Assembly: GCA_019113745.1 (NCBI GenBank)
Contig: DXGV01000059.1
Location: 25,050-89,049 of the forward strand
Length of the DNA stretch: 64,000 nucleotides
Source: Candidatus Blautia intestinavium
GTDB taxonomy: Bacteria; Bacillota; Clostridia; Lachnospirales; Lachnospiraceae
Direction of reading: 5' to 3'
In this document: one piece after another, positions 33,769 to 42,337 of the stretch
Numbering within the stretch: the first letter of the stretch is position 1
Layout of the letters: each line of letters opens with the position of its first letter
Position numbers and translations under genes: made by a program
Notes under the pieces: generated by a model
What the model saw: the letters and a program-made list of their open reading frames with translations, nothing else
What the model was told of the DNA's origin: nothing
Database searches by the model: none

Positions 33769-35298
33769 ATGGAACAGGAGCGCCGAACTTATATTGCCAT
33801 TGATCTGAAATCTTTTTATGCGTCTGTAGAATGTCGTGAAAGGGGCCTTGACCCTATGACGGCGAATCTTGTGGTAGCGGACAGAAGCCGTACGGAAAAA
33901 ACCATCTGCCTTGCGGTCTCGCCCTCTCTGAAGGCATATGGAATCCCCGGGAGGCCAAGGCTTTTTGAGGTAGAGGAGAAGGTCAGAGAAATCAACGCGC
34001 GGAGAAGGCGGCATGCGCCGGGAGGAAAGTTCTCGGGAGCCTCATATCTGGATCAGGAGCTGAAAAAGTATCCGGAGCTGGAGCTGACTTATATTGCGGC
34101 TCCGCCCAGAATGGCCTTTTATATGGAATACAGCACCAGAATCTACGAAATTTATCTGAAATATATTGCGCCGGAGGATATCCATGTGTATTCTATTGAC
34201 GAGGTGTTTATCGACGCCACTCATTATCTGAAAACATATCAGATGACAGCGGAAGAGCTGGCGCGGAAAATGATCCTGGATGTGCTTCAGAATACGGGAA
34301 TTACTGCCGCTGCGGGAATCGGCACGAATCTCTATCTCTGCAAAGTCGCCATGGACATTGTGGCGAAGCATATTCCGCCGGATGAACACGGAGTGAGGAT
34401 CGGGGCGCTGGATGAAATGTCTTACCGGAAGATTCTCTGGGCCCATCAGCCGCTGACGGATTTCTGGCGCGTGGGAAAAGGATATGAGAAGAAGCTGAAG
34501 GCCCATGGGATTTTCACCATGGGAGATATTGCCGCCTGTTCTCTGGGAAAACCGGGAGAATATTATAATGAGGAGCTTCTGTATAAGCTTTTCGGGGTGA
34601 ACGCGGAGCTTCTGATCGACCATGCCTGGGGTTGGGAATCCTGTACGATTGCGGATATCAAGGCATATCGCCCGGAAAATAACAGCGTGGGCTCCGGCCA
34701 GGTGCTGCAGTGCGCCTACACCTGTGAAAAGGCCAGACTTGTAGTTCATGAGATGACAGATCTGCTGGCGCTGGATCTGGTAGAGAAAAGACTTGTGACA
34801 GACCAGATGACTCTGACTGTAGGATATGACATTGAAAATCTGACGGACCCTGTCCGGCGGAAGAAGTATAAAGGTGAAGTTACTGTTGACCGTTATGGAC
34901 GGAGAATTCCAAAACACGCCCACGGCAGCGTCAACCTGGACAGACAGACGTCTTCATCAGAGCTGATCATAAATGCTGTTCTGAAACTTTACGACGAAAT
35001 CACAGACAAAAATCTTCTGGTCAGAAGGATCTCCGTTACCGCAGGCAGGGTGGTGAGCGAAGACTCCGTGAAAGAAAAAGAGAATTTTGAACAGCTTGAA
35101 TTGTTTACAGATTACGAGGCCAGGGAAAAGGAGAAAAAGGAAGAGGAAGAACGCCTGCAAAGAGAGAGAAGGATGCAGGAAGCGGTTCTGGATATTAAAA
35201 AGAAATTCGGGAAAAATGCAGTTTTAAAGGGAATGAATTTTGAAGAGGGCGCCACGGCAAGAGAACGTAACCGGCAGATTGGCGGCCACAGAGCGTAA
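33769..35298 (+). CDS. Y-family DNA polymerase, UvrX/UmuC-like
   Basis: 509 residues. An error-prone translesion polymerase. The palm has IAIDLKSFYASVECRERGLDPMTANLVVAD (residues 9-38) with the first catalytic aspartate and YSIDEVFIDAT (about 143-153) with the second D and E; HhH and little-finger regions follow. A ~60-residue charged coiled-coil-like tail (REKEKKEEEERLQRERRMQEAV) is present. YolD follows after 12 nt, the usual UvrX-YolD pair. There is no Shine-Dalgarno before ATG 33769 in the unspliced DNA; removing the intron puts GGAGGTGA 6 nt before it. The promoter upstream of the intron carries a LexA-like site, so SOS control is likely. Confidence 0.92.
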   Translation: MEQERRTYIAIDLKSFYASVECRERGLDPMTANLVVADRSRTEKTICLAVSPSLKAYGIPGRPRLFEVEEKVREINARRRRHAPGGKFSGASYLDQELKKYPELELTYIAAPPRMAFYMEYSTRIYEIYLKYIAPEDIHVYSIDEVFIDATHYLKTYQMTAEELARKMILDVLQNTGITAAAGIGTNLYLCKVAMDIVAKHIPPDEHGVRIGALDEMSYRKILWAHQPLTDFWRVGKGYEKKLKAHGIFTMGDIAACSLGKPGEYYNEELLYKLFGVNAELLIDHAWGWESCTIADIKAYRPENNSVGSGQVLQCAYTCEKARLVVHEMTDLLALDLVEKRLVTDQMTLTVGYDIENLTDPVRRKKYKGEVTVDRYGRRIPKHAHGSVNLDRQTSSSELIINAVLKLYDEITDKNLLVRRISVTAGRVVSEDSVKEKENFEQLELFTDYEAREKEKKEEEERLQRERRMQEAVLDIKKKFGKNAVLKGMNFEEGATARERNRQIGGHRA

Positions 35299-35310
35299 AG
35301 GGGAGAAAAA

Positions 35311-35760
35311 ATGAAGAATTATTTCGGAGATACCAGCCGTTATGAAGAGATCATGGACCTGCCTCATCATGTGTCAACAAAGCATCCTCCCATGCCGGTC
35401 AGGGACAGAGCGGCTCAGTTTGCCCCTTTTGCCGCGCTGACAGGCTACGGGGAGGCTGTAAGGGAAACGGCGAGATATACGGAGAAGAAGAAGGCTCCTG
35501 ATGAGGAAAGGCTGGAAAAGCTTGACAGGGCCGTCCGCTTTCTGCGGGAAAAAATAAAAGAGCGTCCATTTGTGGTCCTTACCTGTTTTCAGGCGGATGA
35601 AAGAAAAGACGGAGGTTCTTACGTGGAGGTCAGAGGCAGGCTGAAAAAGATTGACGAATACAGGCGGCGGCTTGTTCTGACAGACGGCGCGGAAATATCT
35701 TTTGACAATATTCTGGAAATCCGCTGTGAAGAGAATCCGGGAGATTTAGAGGACAGATGA
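35311..35760 (+). CDS. YolD-like protein
   Basis: 149 residues. MPVRDRAAQFAPFAALTGYGEAVRETARYTEKKKAPDEERLEKLDRAVRFL (about 27-77) is the YolD-family signature seen next to UvrX polymerases in Firmicutes, and the C-terminal half forms a small beta-rich domain (VVLTCFQADERKDGGSYVEVRGRLKKIDEYRRRLVL). By the pairing it may regulate or assist the translesion polymerase; B. subtilis YolD proteins have been compared with UmuD. RBS GGGGAG. Its stop overlaps the start of the ASKHA gene. Confidence 0.88.
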   Translation: MKNYFGDTSRYEEIMDLPHHVSTKHPPMPVRDRAAQFAPFAALTGYGEAVRETARYTEKKKAPDEERLEKLDRAVRFLREKIKERPFVVLTCFQADERKDGGSYVEVRGRLKKIDEYRRRLVLTDGAEISFDNILEIRCEENPGDLEDR

Positions 35761-37352
35761 CGGAAAGGAAACGAAACGACATGGAGACGATCAATACCCA
35801 GGGACTCAGCGAGAAAGTTTATCTCTGTCTGGACGCTCCCACAGAGGAGGAACACGCCAGCGATCAGCTAAGAATTATCCGGGGCCTGGAAGAAAAAGGA
35901 TACAGAAATGTTCGCTTATCACTGGAGGCGCTCAGAGAGATTTATCCTCTCTGCCGGGATGCCGGATGGAAGATTACGGCGACGCTTATTCATAAAGGCG
36001 GGGAGAATCTTGTGATTTCTCTGGAAAAGGGCGACGGAACAGACTGTCATTACGGGCTGGCTGTGGATTACGGCTCCACGACGATCGTCATGCAGGTGGT
36101 GGACATGAACAGCGGGAAGGTGCTGGCTCAGGAAAGCGCGATAAATGGACAGACAGCCTGCGGAGCGGATATTCTTACGCGGATCACCTACGGTATGGAA
36201 AGCACGGAGCATAAAAGAGAGCTTCGCCAGGTTACGGCAAAGACTTTTTGCATTCTTCTTGAAGGGCTGGCAGAGAAAACAGGCATCCGGACAAAGGAAT
36301 GTCCTGTTATGGTGGTCTCAGGAAATACTACGATGGTACATTTTCTTCTGGAGCTGGACGCATGGACAGTATTCTCTTCGCCTTACGCCCCTGTGACAAC
36401 AGAACCGGGCTTTTTCCGGGGAAAAGATCTGGGACTGGATTTTTCCGGGGAGGTGTTCTTTATGCCGGGAATATCCAACTATGTAGGCGGGGATATTGTC
36501 AGTGGGCTTCTCCTGATGGACTTTTACAAAAAAGACGAGACAGGGCTGTTTTTTGATATCGGTACGAACGGAGAACTGGTGATCGGAAACAGAGAGTGGC
36601 TGCTTGCCGGAGCGGGGGCGGCCGGTCCCGCTCTGGAGGGAGATATCAGCCGCTACGGAATACGGGCCTGCCCGGGCGCCATCGACACTGTGCGCATTGA
36701 AGGGGAGGAGCTGACGTTTACTACTATTGGCGGGAAAAAGCCGGTTGGGATCTGCGGCTCCGGAATCATCGACCTTCTGGCGCAGATGAGACTGAACGGC
36801 TGGGTGGACATTGCCGGGAACCTGGTTCCGGAGGCTTCCCCCAGGATCAGGTATCTGGAAGAAGAGGGAGAGTACGGCGCTGTTTATGCGCTGGAAGAAG
36901 AGTCAGAAGAAAGAATTCCCCTTTATTTTTCTCAGACGGATATCCGCCAGTATATAGATACCAAGGCGGCGGCTCATACCATGCTGGACTGTCTTCTGGA
37001 AAGCGCCGGATGTACGGAAGAAGACATCGGGCATTATTATCTGTCCGGCGCGTTCTGCGCCCACGGAAATCTTGAGTCGGCCATTACGGTGGGGATTTTT
37101 CCGGACGTGCCGCTGGAAAGGTATTCCGCTCTCAGCAACGCGTCTCTTGACGGAGCAAGGACGCTGCTTCTTGACAGAAGCCGCATGGAGGATATCGCGT
37201 ATTTGAGAGAAAACGTATACAGCGTTCAGTTTGCTTCCATGCCGGATTTTATTGTCCGCATGCAGGCGGCGAAGTTTATTCCTCATACGGATATGGAGAA
37301 ATATCCTACAGTGAAAAAGAAACTGGAACAACGAAAAAACAGCAGAGTTTGA
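35757..37352 (+). CDS. ASKHA-domain protein (DUF4445), ferredoxin domain absent
   Basis: 531 residues. The ATPase core has GLAVDYGSTTIVMQVVDMNSGKVL (phosphate 1 loop, about 99-122), MVVSGNTTMVHFLL, LFFDIGTNGELVIGNREWLLAGAGAAGPALEG (about 263-294, phosphate 2) and ICGSGIIDLLAQM (adenosine motif), matching the RamA/RACE-like reductive activators of corrinoid proteins. Those normally begin with a [2Fe-2S] ferredoxin domain; here the first ~95 residues lack the four-cysteine pattern. It overlaps yolD by 4 nt at 35757, though ATG 35781 with GGAAAGGAAACG upstream is an alternative start. No corrinoid methyltransferase is nearby, so function is open. Confidence 0.8.
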   Translation: MTERKRNDMETINTQGLSEKVYLCLDAPTEEEHASDQLRIIRGLEEKGYRNVRLSLEALREIYPLCRDAGWKITATLIHKGGENLVISLEKGDGTDCHYGLAVDYGSTTIVMQVVDMNSGKVLAQESAINGQTACGADILTRITYGMESTEHKRELRQVTAKTFCILLEGLAEKTGIRTKECPVMVVSGNTTMVHFLLELDAWTVFSSPYAPVTTEPGFFRGKDLGLDFSGEVFFMPGISNYVGGDIVSGLLLMDFYKKDETGLFFDIGTNGELVIGNREWLLAGAGAAGPALEGDISRYGIRACPGAIDTVRIEGEELTFTTIGGKKPVGICGSGIIDLLAQMRLNGWVDIAGNLVPEASPRIRYLEEEGEYGAVYALEEESEERIPLYFSQTDIRQYIDTKAAAHTMLDCLLESAGCTEEDIGHYYLSGAFCAHGNLESAITVGIFPDVPLERYSALSNASLDGARTLLLDRSRMEDIAYLRENVYSVQFASMPDFIVRMQAAKFIPHTDMEKYPTVKKKLEQRKNSRV

Positions 37353-37368
37353 AGGGAGAATGAAGATT

Positions 37369-37836
37369 ATGCTGGAAGTGGGAACAAAGGCGCCGGATTT
37401 TGAACTGCCGGACCAGAACGGAACAATGCACACACTGGAAGAGTACAGAGGGAAAAAGGTGATCCTGTATTTTTACCCCAGAGACAACACTCCGGGCTGC
37501 ACAAAGCAGGCATGCGGTTTTGGGGAGCTGTATCCTCAGTTTATGGAAAAAGGAGCGGTGGTACTGGGAGTCAGTAAGGACAGCGTAGCCTCCCATAAGA
37601 AATTCGAGGAAAAATACAGCCTGCCTTTTACGCTTTTGTCCGATACGGAGCTGAACTGTATCCAGGCATACGATGTCTGGAAGGAAAAGAATATGTACGG
37701 CAAAAAGACCATGGGCGTTGTGCGCACCACCTATCTGATCGACGAAGAGGGTGTGATCGTAAAAGCCTTCGGCAAAGTAAAAGCCGCGGATAATCCGGCG
37801 CAGATGCTGGCGGAGCTTTCAGAGGATGAAAATTAA
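37369..37836 (+). CDS. bcp: Thiol peroxidase, Bcp/PrxQ-type peroxiredoxin
   Basis: 155 residues. APDFELPDQNGTMHTLEEYRGKKVILYFYPRDNTPGCTKQACGFGELY is the Bcp signature, with peroxidatic C (about residue 44) and resolving C five residues on (CxxxxC). It reduces hydroperoxides using thioredoxin and protects an anaerobe from oxygen stress. Start set at ATG 37369, 10 nt after AGGGAG; ATG 37360 is too close to the RBS. The peroxide-stress gene yaaA follows, a fitting neighbour. Confidence 0.94.
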   Translation: MLEVGTKAPDFELPDQNGTMHTLEEYRGKKVILYFYPRDNTPGCTKQACGFGELYPQFMEKGAVVLGVSKDSVASHKKFEEKYSLPFTLLSDTELNCIQAYDVWKEKNMYGKKTMGVVRTTYLIDEEGVIVKAFGKVKAADNPAQMLAELSEDEN

Positions 37837-37908
37837 GGAGGAAATAAAAAAGGCAGTCCGGAAATCTGATGCTGCCAGGATGAAAGGAGGGAAAGAAGGG
37901 ACAGGATT

Positions 37909-38694
37909 ATGAAGATCATAATTTCTCCTGCGAAAAAAATGAATACGGATACAGATTTCCCCGCAGCGCCGAGGATCCCTGTATTTCTGGATAAAACAAG
38001 GGTACTGATGCAGGCGGTGCGGGAGCTTTCCCAGGCGGAGGCAAAGGCGGTATGGAAATGTAACGACAAGCTTGCACAGTTGAATTACAGACGCTTTCAG
38101 TCCATGGATCTGGAACGGGGGCTGACTCCCGCTGTCCTTTCCTACGAGGGTCTGCAGTACCAGCATATGGCTCCGGCGGTATTTTCAGAAACCGCTTTGC
38201 AGTACATAGAAGAACATCTGAGGATACTGTCCGGTTTTTACGGCGTCCTGAAGCCTTTTGACGGAGTGACGCCCTACCGGCTGGAAATGCAGGCAAAGCT
38301 TTCTGTAAACGGCAAAAAGGATCTGTATGATTTCTGGGGAGACAGCCTGTATCGGGAACTGACAAAAGACGGAGACAGAACTATTGTCAATCTTGCCTCA
38401 AAAGAGTACGCGAAAGCGGTGGAAAAATATTTGTCCCCGGAGGATCGGTTTATTACAGTGGAATTCGGGGAGCTGACAGAGGGAAAGGTAAAGCAGAAAG
38501 GTACTTTTGCGAAAATGGCCCGGGGAGAGATGGTCCGGTTTATGGCGGAGAATCAGGTGGAAGATGTGGAAAAACTCCGGGATTTTCAGGGCCTTGGCCT
38601 GAGTTATTGTGGAAAACTTTCCGATGACAGCAGATATGTATTTGTGAAGCAGGGGCGGGAAAACCGCATTAGCTTTCATAGAGTCACTGGATGA
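37909..38694 (+). CDS. yaaA: Peroxide stress protein YaaA
   Basis: 261 residues of the DUF328/UPF0246 family. MKIIISPAKKMNTDTDFP at the start, YEGLQYQHMAPAVF, LSGFYGVLKPFDGVTPYRLEMQAKL (about 103-127) and IVNLASKEYAKAV are all family blocks. YaaA lowers intracellular free iron and limits Fenton damage under H2O2 stress in E. coli, and family members bind DNA. It lies 72 nt after bcp. Its stop overlaps the start of the MNT fragment. Confidence 0.94.
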   Translation: MKIIISPAKKMNTDTDFPAAPRIPVFLDKTRVLMQAVRELSQAEAKAVWKCNDKLAQLNYRRFQSMDLERGLTPAVLSYEGLQYQHMAPAVFSETALQYIEEHLRILSGFYGVLKPFDGVTPYRLEMQAKLSVNGKKDLYDFWGDSLYRELTKDGDRTIVNLASKEYAKAVEKYLSPEDRFITVEFGELTEGKVKQKGTFAKMARGEMVRFMAENQVEDVEKLRDFQGLGLSYCGKLSDDSRYVFVKQGRENRISFHRVTG

Positions 38695-38984
38695 GCAGAC
38701 GGTTTTGTGATATTAAATGTGAGCAGAAAAAAGCAAGTCTGTTTGGTTCCTTTGCAAAAGATACCTATAACGAGGACAGCGACTATGATTTTTATGTTGT
38801 AGTACCGGATGATGCCGGAAATAAGATCGAGCTGTCCCAGAAAGCATATAAATCGCTCCGTGGAATCAGGAAACGTCCGGTAGATATTGTGGTAGGATAT
38901 GAATCCTCTTTTGATATAAGGGCGAAGGAAAATACTCTTGAAAAGGTTGTGAAACAGGAGGGTGTGCTCTTATATGAAAAATGA
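38691..38984 (+). pseudogene. MNT-type nucleotidyltransferase remnant
   Basis: 97 codons. ASLFGSFAKDTYNEDSDYDFYVVV (about residues 15-38) is the GSxxxG...DxD core of minimal nucleotidyltransferases, the antitoxin-like half of MNT/HEPN modules. The N-terminal helix that normally precedes the strand before GS is short, and the start overlaps the yaaA stop without its own RBS, so the 5' end appears lost. It overlaps a HEPN remnant downstream. The active-site residues remain, so residual function cannot be excluded. Confidence 0.6.
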
Positions 38985-39135
38985 GGATCTGCTGAAAGGC
39001 GTTCTTATTTCAAAAGGCGTTATGATAAAGAAGACGCATGACCTTGGACTTTTAGCAGAGCAGGTGCATGAAGAAATAAAACTCTTTTTTGCAGCCTGCT
39101 CTTTTTGCCGGGATAATCCATCAAAACGTCCTTGA
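38974..39135 (+). pseudogene. HEPN-domain remnant (HepT-like)
   Basis: A 53-codon frame overlapping the MNT stop by 11 nt. LLKGVLISKGVMIKKTHDLGLLAEQV matches the C-terminal half of HEPN proteins (KALL-x-KG...KTHDL-x-LL), but the N-terminal helices (normally 30-40 residues with the conserved acidic-basic pairs) are missing, as if deleted internally. The frame also runs into the 3' end of the convergent ABC permease. A decayed toxin half. Confidence 0.55.
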
Positions 39136-41247
39136 TTCCGGGATTTCTAATTCCATACAGACAATCCGCAGCGTATGGACGTAAATGCCGTAAAAGAAAG
39201 CGGCGATCACCGCCATGACAGCCATACACAAAAGAAATCCAAGGATTTCGGATCTGCTGAACCTGCCGTCGTTGGCGAAAAGTATCATTCCGTATAGCAG
39301 GGACATGGCGCTCATGCCTGTAACAGCGGGTATTTTAAACACATTTCCGCACTGCAGCCGCACCTCTTTTCTGAGAAAAGCAGGCGACGCGCCCAGCCGT
39401 TTAAGATCGTCAAAAACATAGCGGTTGTTAATGGCGATGGTCTGGCACCGCGTATAGGCGATCACCATAGCGGCGGTGAGACAGATGATACAGATAAAAA
39501 GAAAAGTCATGAGAAAGACCGAGAATGTCTGCATAAAGTCACTGGCGGTCAGGATGCGGAATTTCGGCATATAGGTCCAGTAAAGGCGGAAATCGGCAGC
39601 GTCCGGACTGAGGCCGGACATATCGTTTTTTAAAAACTCCTGAGAACCTCCGGCGCCGGAATCAGCGCTTTCCGAGGAATCAGTCAGTTCTTTGACGCGG
39701 TTATAATAAACAGAGGTCAGACAGTCTTTGTCAAAGGAAGCAATGAGCATATGGTACAGGCGGCTTGCAAAGGGATAGCTGTCTTTTCCGTCCACGTTAA
39801 AGAATACCAGACTGCCGCTCCAGTAGGGCGTAATTCCCTGGGAGATAGCAGAGTAATCAGTATCATCTATCACATAATAACCGATCTGATCCGTAAGCAG
39901 GGAGAAATGAAGAAAACCATGAAATTTCAGCGGCAGCTCCCGGCGTGTTTCCGGATTAGTAAAAACAGAATCTCTGGAAGTCACCCAGTAGGTGGCTGTT
40001 TCTTCATCATTGGATATGGCGGAAAAGCTTCCACGGGGGACATCGGTGTTCTGTCCGGTAATGCGGTTAAAGGCGCTTTCAGAGAGAACTTTTCCTTCTG
40101 CCAGCATTCTGTGATATTCCAGATGGATCGCGCCGTCCTCTCCCTCGATCTCTTTTCTGCCGTCCAGCGCCAGAGTGATATAGGAGCCTTCCGTCCAGTC
40201 TTTCAGGGAAACGTCATAACCGGCAGCGATATCGGCGATCTCTTTCTGATTGGAAAGCGTCTGATCCGCCCGGTAATGAAAGGAGTAATCGTACTGCTGG
40301 CTTTTGGCGTCCAGAAAGGAAGAGGTGTAGAGAACAGGAAGGTAAAACATGGCGAAGCAGCCTCCGGCGATGAGCACAGTACAGACGATCAGGCTGTTGA
40401 CCGTCTGCTTTCCCTGAAATTTCATCATACTTCTGGCAATGATATTTTTGTAGGGATGTTTCCTGCGGGAACCCCATCCGTGTACCACCGTATGGAGCAT
40501 GATCATATATAGTCCGATAAAAACAGGCAGGTAGGAAACGTTCATCCAGCCGGGAGAATATCTGTGAAAAACCGCTTCGTAGATGGCGGAGTGATAATAT
40601 CCCAGGACAGCGCCGCCGATGAGGATCAGGATTCCGGCGGGACCGCACCACCGGCCGGGTTCTTTTACAGGCTCGTTTTTGTGTTCTTCCTGCACTACGT
40701 CGATAATATTCGTTTTTCTAAGATACAGAAAAGCAAGAGCGCTCACGGAGACCGCAGCGGTCAGGAACATTCCGGCCGGGACGAGCAGAAAACGGAAGTC
40801 AAGGACAAGTACCATTTCTGCACTGTCTGTCAGAAAGGTACGGAAAAATTTCCAGAGAAGTATGACGGCGGGAACGCCTGCCAGGATTCCCAGCAGCGAG
40901 GAGGAGCAGCTTAAAATCAGGACTTCAAAGAAAAGTCCCGGCGCAAGGCGCTTCCTGGAAGCGCCAAGAGCCATGAGGATTCCCAACTGCCTTGATTTTC
41001 TGCGGAAAAACAGGGAGGAAGCATAAACGGTGAAGATCAGGCATCCGGCAAGAGCCAGCACAAAGATCATATACATCTGACGGCGGCTGTCTCCTCCCTC
41101 CGGAAAAATATTCTGAACAGTGGAGGAAAACATGATGGCTGAGTAGGCGGTGATCAGCATAAGAGAGATAAAATTGCAGAACAGGTAGAGTACTGCCTGT
41201 TTTTTGTCTGCTTTTCGCAGCTTTCGTTCTAAAACTGATATGTTCAT
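39121..41247 (-). CDS. ABC transporter permease, FtsX/BceB-like
   Basis: 708 residues. An N-terminal membrane segment, three more between about 55 and 180, a ~250-residue extracellular loop (about 330-580), and C-terminal membrane helices: the layout of MacB/FtsX-fold exporters related to BceB. RRKSRQLGILMALGASRKRLAPGLFFEVLIL (about 83-113) is the typical coupling region. These exporters remove peptide antibiotics or lantibiotics, or transmit their presence to a kinase. Its start overlaps the ATPase stop by 4 nt. A LytTR/GHKL pair is divergent. Confidence 0.88.
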   Translation of the reverse strand: MNISVLERKLRKADKKQAVLYLFCNFISLMLITAYSAIMFSSTVQNIFPEGGDSRRQMYMIFVLALAGCLIFTVYASSLFFRRKSRQLGILMALGASRKRLAPGLFFEVLILSCSSSLLGILAGVPAVILLWKFFRTFLTDSAEMVLVLDFRFLLVPAGMFLTAAVSVSALAFLYLRKTNIIDVVQEEHKNEPVKEPGRWCGPAGILILIGGAVLGYYHSAIYEAVFHRYSPGWMNVSYLPVFIGLYMIMLHTVVHGWGSRRKHPYKNIIARSMMKFQGKQTVNSLIVCTVLIAGGCFAMFYLPVLYTSSFLDAKSQQYDYSFHYRADQTLSNQKEIADIAAGYDVSLKDWTEGSYITLALDGRKEIEGEDGAIHLEYHRMLAEGKVLSESAFNRITGQNTDVPRGSFSAISNDEETATYWVTSRDSVFTNPETRRELPLKFHGFLHFSLLTDQIGYYVIDDTDYSAISQGITPYWSGSLVFFNVDGKDSYPFASRLYHMLIASFDKDCLTSVYYNRVKELTDSSESADSGAGGSQEFLKNDMSGLSPDAADFRLYWTYMPKFRILTASDFMQTFSVFLMTFLFICIICLTAAMVIAYTRCQTIAINNRYVFDDLKRLGASPAFLRKEVRLQCGNVFKIPAVTGMSAMSLLYGMILFANDGRFSRSEILGFLLCMAVMAVIAAFFYGIYVHTLRIVCMELEIPESRTF

Positions 41248-42005
41248 AAAACCTCCATTTCGTTTTCGTCCTGGCTCATCTCACCTACAGCGTCCAGCAG
41301 GATGTTATGAAACTGCTTCTGGTTTCCGGAATTACTGAGCTGCCGGTAAATACGTCCGTCTTTTAAAAGAATCACCTTATCGCAGAAAGAGGCGGAGAAG
41401 CTGTCGTGAGTTACCATGAAGATGGTGGCTCCCATCTGATTCCTGGCATTCTCAAAGGATTCGATCACTGTACGGCTGGAACGGCTGTCCAGATTTCCGG
41501 TGGGCTCGTCCGCCAGGATCATCAAAGGGCGGTTGATAAGACTGCGGGCAACGGCGGTGCGCTGCCTCTCGCCTCCGGATACCTCCGCAGGATATTTTCC
41601 CGCAATATGTGTGATGCCGAAAAGCCGGAGAAGACGGTCGGCCAGAGCCTCTGCAGATCTGTCTGCTTTTCCCTGTATGATTCTTGGAACAAGAATATTT
41701 TCTCTTATGGTAAGCCCGTCTAAAAGCATAAAGTCCTGAAAGACAAAGCCCAGCTTTTCATTTCGTACCTTGGCAAGTCCGGCTTCATCCAGTCCTTTCA
41801 GCTCCTGGCCTCCAAGGGCAATATGGCCTTCGTCAAAAGGAATATAACAGGAGATACAGTTTAAAAGAGTGCTTTTTCCGGAGCCGGAAGGCCCCATTAC
41901 CGCGGCAAATTCTCCTTTTGCCACGGAAAGGCTGACTCCCTTCAGCACAGGATAAATGTTTTTTCCCACCGTATATGATTTTTTCAGATTTTTTACATAA
42001 AGCAT
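41244..42005 (-). CDS. ABC transporter ATP-binding protein, BceA/LolD-like
   Basis: 253 residues. Walker [14 protein letters not shown] (about 36-48), Q-loop [13 protein letters not shown], signature [15 protein letters not shown], Walker [14 protein letters not shown] and the H-loop [11 protein letters not shown] are all intact. It energises the FtsX-type permease translated from the overlapping downstream gene. ATG 42005 is preceded by AAGGAGG; a longer frame to 42122 has no support. Confidence 0.93.
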   Translation of the reverse strand: MLYVKNLKKSYTVGKNIYPVLKGVSLSVAKGEFAAVMGPSGSGKSTLLNCISCYIPFDEGHIALGGQELKGLDEAGLAKVRNEKLGFVFQDFMLLDGLTIRENILVPRIIQGKADRSAEALADRLLRLFGITHIAGKYPAEVSGGERQRTAVARSLINRPLMILADEPTGNLDSRSSRTVIESFENARNQMGATIFMVTHDSFSASFCDKVILLKDGRIYRQLSNSGNQKQFHNILLDAVGEMSQDENEMEVL

Positions 42006-42026
42006 AAACGGCCTCCTTTCTTGCTC

Positions 42027-42043
42027 TTTGCACACTGACGCTG
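42027..42043 (+). repeat. Dispersed motif copy
   Basis: TTTGCACACTGACGCTG, one of two copies 33 nt apart in this gap. Confidence 0.55.
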
Positions 42044-42059
42044 TTATGAAGTGTTGCCC

Positions 42060-42076
42060 CTTGCATATTGGCGTTA
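42060..42076 (+). repeat. Dispersed motif copy
   Basis: CTTGCATATTGGCGTTA; shares the upstream flank GTGTTGCCC with the copy at 13646. Confidence 0.55.
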
Positions 42077-42137
42077 AAAACAGGATAGCAGAAAAAAACG
42101 GAGGCGGAACAGGACATGTCACGAAGGGACGCTTTTT

Positions 42138-42197
42138 TGTAAAATCTGGAACGGCTGTGCGAAAAATGTAAAATCCGGTATGGAAATTGTAAAGAAT
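42138..42197. promoter_or_regulatory. Direct repeats, candidate LytTR-regulator sites
   Basis: TGTAAAATCTGG (42138-42149) and TGTAAAATCCGG (42167-42178) are identical at 11 of 12 bases, 29 bp apart; a third, TGTAAAGAA (42188), follows 21 bp later. They stand just upstream of the promoter of the regulator gene. Confidence 0.45.
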
Positions 42198-42211
42198 AGC
42201 GCAGCGGAAAA

Positions 42212-42240
42212 TTGATGTTTCGCTGCGGGCTGCGTATAAT
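42212..42240 (+). promoter_or_regulatory. Promoter of the second LytTR/GHKL operon
   Basis: TTGATG (42212-42217), 17-nt spacer, TATAAT (42235-42240). Confidence 0.7.
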
Positions 42241-42337
42241 GAGAATACAAAGAAGGCTTCCGGGCAGGAAGTCCAAAGCTATACGCGATTTTTATCCGCT
42301 TTTGTATGCGGAAAGAAGAAGGAGGACAGTATATCAT

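Larger units (their letters stand above)
42006..42337. promoter_or_regulatory. Divergent control region between ABC exporter and two-component genes
   Basis: 332 nt hold two copies of the dispersed motif, three TGTAAA-containing direct repeats that may be LytTR sites, and a clear plus-strand promoter. The minus-strand promoter for the exporter is not obvious. Confidence 0.55.
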
